A DNA stretch of 8,133 nucleotides, taken from assembly GCA_016296235.1 (NCBI GenBank), contig JAEDJR010000087.1, positions 1-8,133 on the forward strand, in the 5' to 3' direction. This DNA comes from Oscillospiraceae bacterium (GTDB lineage Bacteria > Bacillota > Clostridia > Oscillospirales > Oscillospiraceae). The notes beneath the pieces are model-generated. The model was not told where the DNA came from and did no database searches. It was given only the letters and a program-made list of their open reading frames with translations. Below, one piece after another: positions 6,047 to 8,133 of this stretch; within the stretch, counting starts at the first letter, position 1; the number at the start of each line of letters is the position of its first letter. The position numbers and the translations under genes are program-made.

Positions 6047-6694
6047 ATGGGAAAACTGTTCAATTTGGACTCGCCCGTGATGCAGGGTCTGAGCAAGGTT
6101 GTCGATCTGGTCGTTCTCAATCTGATGACCGTGCTTTGCTCTCTGCCGGTGATTACGGCAGGCGCAGCGAGCGCAGCGCTGTATGACGCAGTGACACGGA
6201 TGCTGCAGGACGAGGGGAGGCTCTACAGCTCCTATTGGAACGCATTTCGCAGCAATTTCAAGAAAGCCACACTTTTGTGGTTGATCGTACTGGTTGTGGG
6301 CTGTCTGCTGAGTCTCAGCGTTCTGTTCTATCTGATGCAGGAAATTACCGGCGGCTTTGTGCTGCTGATGCTGACCGGAACCGCCCTTCTCCTGTGGGCT
6401 ATCACGGCTGCCTGGGTGTTCCCCCTGCAGGCCCGGTTCGAGAACTCCGTCCGCGGTACGCTGAAGAACGCCGTTCTGTGTGCCCTGGCCTATCTGCCCC
6501 GTTCTCTGGCCATGGCGGTGCTGAATCTCCTGCCCCTGGCGCTGTTCCTGTTCTTTCCGGATATTTTCCTGCGGATCGGCTTTGTCTGGCTGAGTATCTG
6601 GTTTGCTCTGGCAGCCTACCTAAACTGCCGCATTCTGAGCAAGCCCATGGAAAAGCTCATTGCCCAGGCTCAGCCGCAGCAGCCTGAAGAATAG
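6047..6694 (+). CDS. DUF624 family (YesL-like) membrane protein
   Basis: This 215-residue integral membrane protein belongs to the DUF624/YesL family, of unknown molecular function; relatives are often found beside carbohydrate ABC importers. The N-terminus MGKLFNLDSPVMQGL is the typical family start, followed by membrane segments near residues 19-44, 75-97, 103-127, 150-171 and 173-195. Between the first two lies the conserved cytosolic loop with S62-Y63-W64-x-A66-F67 and N70-F71-K72. Length is normal for the family. Three starts are possible: TTG 5993, ATG 6041 and ATG 6047. GGAGG at 6035-6039 is only 1 nt from 6041 but 7 nt from 6047, and 5993 coincides with the -35 box, so 6047 is chosen. 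It is followed after 73 nt by an AbgA-like hydrolase on the same strand. No sugar transporter is adjacent, so the usual context is missing here. Confidence 0.9.
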   Translation: MGKLFNLDSPVMQGLSKVVDLVVLNLMTVLCSLPVITAGAASAALYDAVTRMLQDEGRLYSSYWNAFRSNFKKATLLWLIVLVVGCLLSLSVLFYLMQEITGGFVLLMLTGTALLLWAITAAWVFPLQARFENSVRGTLKNAVLCALAYLPRSLAMAVLNLLPLALFLFFPDIFLRIGFVWLSIWFALAAYLNCRILSKPMEKLIAQAQPQQPEE

Positions 6695-6701
6695 AACCAC
6701 C

Positions 6702-6754
6702 TTTGCCGGCCGGTTCCCTGGCAGTCATGGACTGCGGAGGAACCGGCCGGCAAA
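6702..6754 (+). promoter_or_regulatory. Strong hairpin in front of the abgA-like ribosome site
   Basis: TTTGCCGGCCGGTTCC (6702-6717) pairs perfectly with 6739-6754 over 16 bp. After a 3x3 internal loop, GCAGTC (6721-6726) pairs with GACTGC (6730-6735) around a 3-nt loop. The stem ends 2 bases before AGGAG (6757-6761). No T-run follows, so a complete intrinsic terminator is unlikely on either strand. It could protect the DUF624 transcript or modulate translation of the downstream gene by keeping the adjacent site exposed or hindering ribosome access; the direction of the effect is not readable. Confidence 0.7.
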
Positions 6755-6767
6755 AAAGGAGTATCTG

Positions 6768-8078
6768 ATGCAGATTTACGAGACAATGAAACAGCAAGCC
6801 GAAGCGCTGGCGCCTCATATGCAGGAAGACCGGCGCGATTTCCACCGCTATGCCGAATCCGGCTGGTGTGAAATCCGCACCAGTTCCCTGATCGCCCAGC
6901 GGCTTGCCGGATTGGGCTATGAGGTGCTGACAGGCCGGGATGTCTGCCGGGATGAGGCCCGAATGGGCCTGCCCTTGAAAGCCGTTCTGGAGGATCAATA
7001 TCAGCGGGCCCTGGAGCAGGGCGCCGTGCAGCCCTGGGCAGAGCAGGCCAGAGACGGCTTTACGGGCGTCATCGGCATTCTGCGCTGCGGGGAGGGCCCG
7101 GTCATCGCCATGCGGTTTGACATCGACGCTCTGGGCGTTGTGGAGGAGACGTCAGAGCTCCACCGTCCGGCCCGGGCGGGCTTTGGTTCCGTCAACAGGG
7201 GCATGATGCACGCCTGCGGCCACGACGGCCATGCCGCCATCGGCCTTGCCGTGGCTGAGATTCTAATGAAGCTCCGCCGGGAACTGAAAGGCACCGTCAA
7301 GCTGATCTTCCAGCCGGCAGAGGAGGGTGTTCGCGGCGCCCGTGCCATTGTGGCCCACGGCCATCTGGACGACGTGGACTACCTGCTGGCCAGCCATATG
7401 GGCGACAGCCAGGGGCAGCCCTACCAGGTCGGCCTGTCCGCCGGAGAAACCCTGGCCACCTCCAAGCTGGACGTCACCTTCCGGGGCTGTGCGGCCCACG
7501 CCGGAATGATACCGGAACAGGGCCGCAATGCGCTGTTGGCGGCAGCCACAGCAGTCTTGAACCTCCACGCCATTCCCCGCTCCAGCGAAGGGGAAACCCG
7601 CATCAACGTGGGCACCCTCCACGCCGGCTCCGGCCGCAATGTGATCTGCGACCAGGCGGTCATGGAGCTGGAGGTCCGCGGCGCCAACACCGAAGCCAAC
7701 CGGTATATGGAGGACTATGCCCGGCGCATCGTGGAAGCCGCAGCCGCCATGCACGGCTGCACCTGTGACATCAAGCTCATGGGCGCAGCGGAGTCTATGA
7801 AAAGTGACGAAGAGATGCTGCAGCTCTGCAGCCGGGTATGCCGGGACAAGCTGGGCCTCCTCCCCGCCCCGCTCTCATCCCTGGCCGGAGGAAGCGAGGA
7901 CTGCTCCTATCTCATGAATCGGGTGCGGGAAACAGGCGGTAAGGGCCTGTATTTCTCCACCCTGACGCCCTGTTCAGGCCCGTTCCACAGCCGAACCTTT
8001 GATTTTGACGAGACCGCCTTGACAGCAGCCGTCCAGGTGTTCTGCGGCATGGCCTTCTGCCTGATGGGCATAGAGTAA
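6768..8078 (+). CDS. AbgA-like M20 family amidohydrolase (metallopeptidase)
   Basis: This 436-residue cytosolic enzyme, lacking a signal peptide, closely resembles AbgA, subunit A of p-aminobenzoyl-glutamate hydrolase, in the M20D group of two-metal amidohydrolases; the length equals that of E. coli AbgA as I recall it. Family landmarks: RRDFHRYAESGW (22-33), RFDIDAL (116-122), MMHACGHDGH (146-155) with likely metal ligands C150 and H152, PAEEG (183-187) with catalytic and metal-binding glutamates E185/E186, H210, the dimerisation-domain motif CAAHAG, and H407 in GPFHSRTFDFDE. All catalytic positions appear intact. The start at 6768 follows AGGAG (6757-6761) with a 6-nt spacer; upstream in-frame starts fall inside the preceding gene. 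In E. coli AbgA works with AbgB and the importer AbgT; neither is visible here, though the window ends 55 nt downstream. The substrate may be p-aminobenzoyl-glutamate or another N-acyl amino acid or dipeptide. Confidence 0.9.
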   Translation: MQIYETMKQQAEALAPHMQEDRRDFHRYAESGWCEIRTSSLIAQRLAGLGYEVLTGRDVCRDEARMGLPLKAVLEDQYQRALEQGAVQPWAEQARDGFTGVIGILRCGEGPVIAMRFDIDALGVVEETSELHRPARAGFGSVNRGMMHACGHDGHAAIGLAVAEILMKLRRELKGTVKLIFQPAEEGVRGARAIVAHGHLDDVDYLLASHMGDSQGQPYQVGLSAGETLATSKLDVTFRGCAAHAGMIPEQGRNALLAAATAVLNLHAIPRSSEGETRINVGTLHAGSGRNVICDQAVMELEVRGANTEANRYMEDYARRIVEAAAAMHGCTCDIKLMGAAESMKSDEEMLQLCSRVCRDKLGLLPAPLSSLAGGSEDCSYLMNRVRETGGKGLYFSTLTPCSGPFHSRTFDFDETALTAAVQVFCGMAFCLMGIE

Positions 8079-8133
8079 GACTCAACTTTCATCGTTGAAA
8101 TGACTTTCCCAGACCTCATAGAATTGGGATTTG

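Noticed and set aside
8079..8133. Terminator after the abgA-like gene
   Set aside because: Only a weak 5-bp TCAAC/GTTGA pairing without a T-run is present before the window ends.

Overview
The window looks like an ordinary stretch of a GC-rich, low-GC-phylum-style (Firmicutes) anaerobe, most likely a gut Clostridium-class bacterium of the Oscillospiraceae/Ruminococcaceae kind. The basis is strong AGGAGG-type ribosome sites on every gene, GC-rich codons, a typical Firmicutes lipoprotein signal, a clostridial-type molybdate operon with a MoeA-like partner, a DUF624 membrane protein, and a palindromic intergenic element of a kind I recall as common in such genomes. The taxonomic call is inference.

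Layout: (1) 52-2791, plus strand: a tightly coupled molybdate operon, modB (permease), modC (ATPase) and a molybdopterin-binding MoeA-like protein with a C-terminal cysteine cluster. The genes overlap by 1 and 4 bases. modA is not seen and probably lies upstream of the window. (2) 2792-3038: a gap between convergent operons, nearly filled by a 224-bp palindromic element (2804-3027) with perfect 19-bp ends and several nested hairpins. It can act as a bidirectional terminator. (3) 5839 down to 3039, minus strand: a three-gene ABC importer of the TrpXYZ-like/COG2984-COG4120-COG1101 type, made of a lipoprotein binding protein, a hairpin, a permease and an ATPase. A strong promoter precedes it, with a 22-bp near-perfect palindrome exactly between its -35 and -10 boxes, which is a likely operator. 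(4) 6047-8078, plus strand, divergent from (3): a DUF624 membrane protein with its own promoter, then a strong hairpin, then an AbgA-like M20 amidohydrolase.

How the parts work together: region 1 brings in molybdate and probably handles it at the molybdopterin stage. Region 3 imports an unknown small solute, perhaps an aromatic amino acid. Region 4 probably hydrolyses an amidated or peptide-like compound such as p-aminobenzoyl-glutamate. No direct functional link between the three regions can be shown. I found no RNA genes, CRISPR arrays, transposase genes or defence systems. The most interesting items are the operator-like palindrome, the palindromic element, the cysteine-tailed MoeA-like protein and the two intercistronic hairpins.
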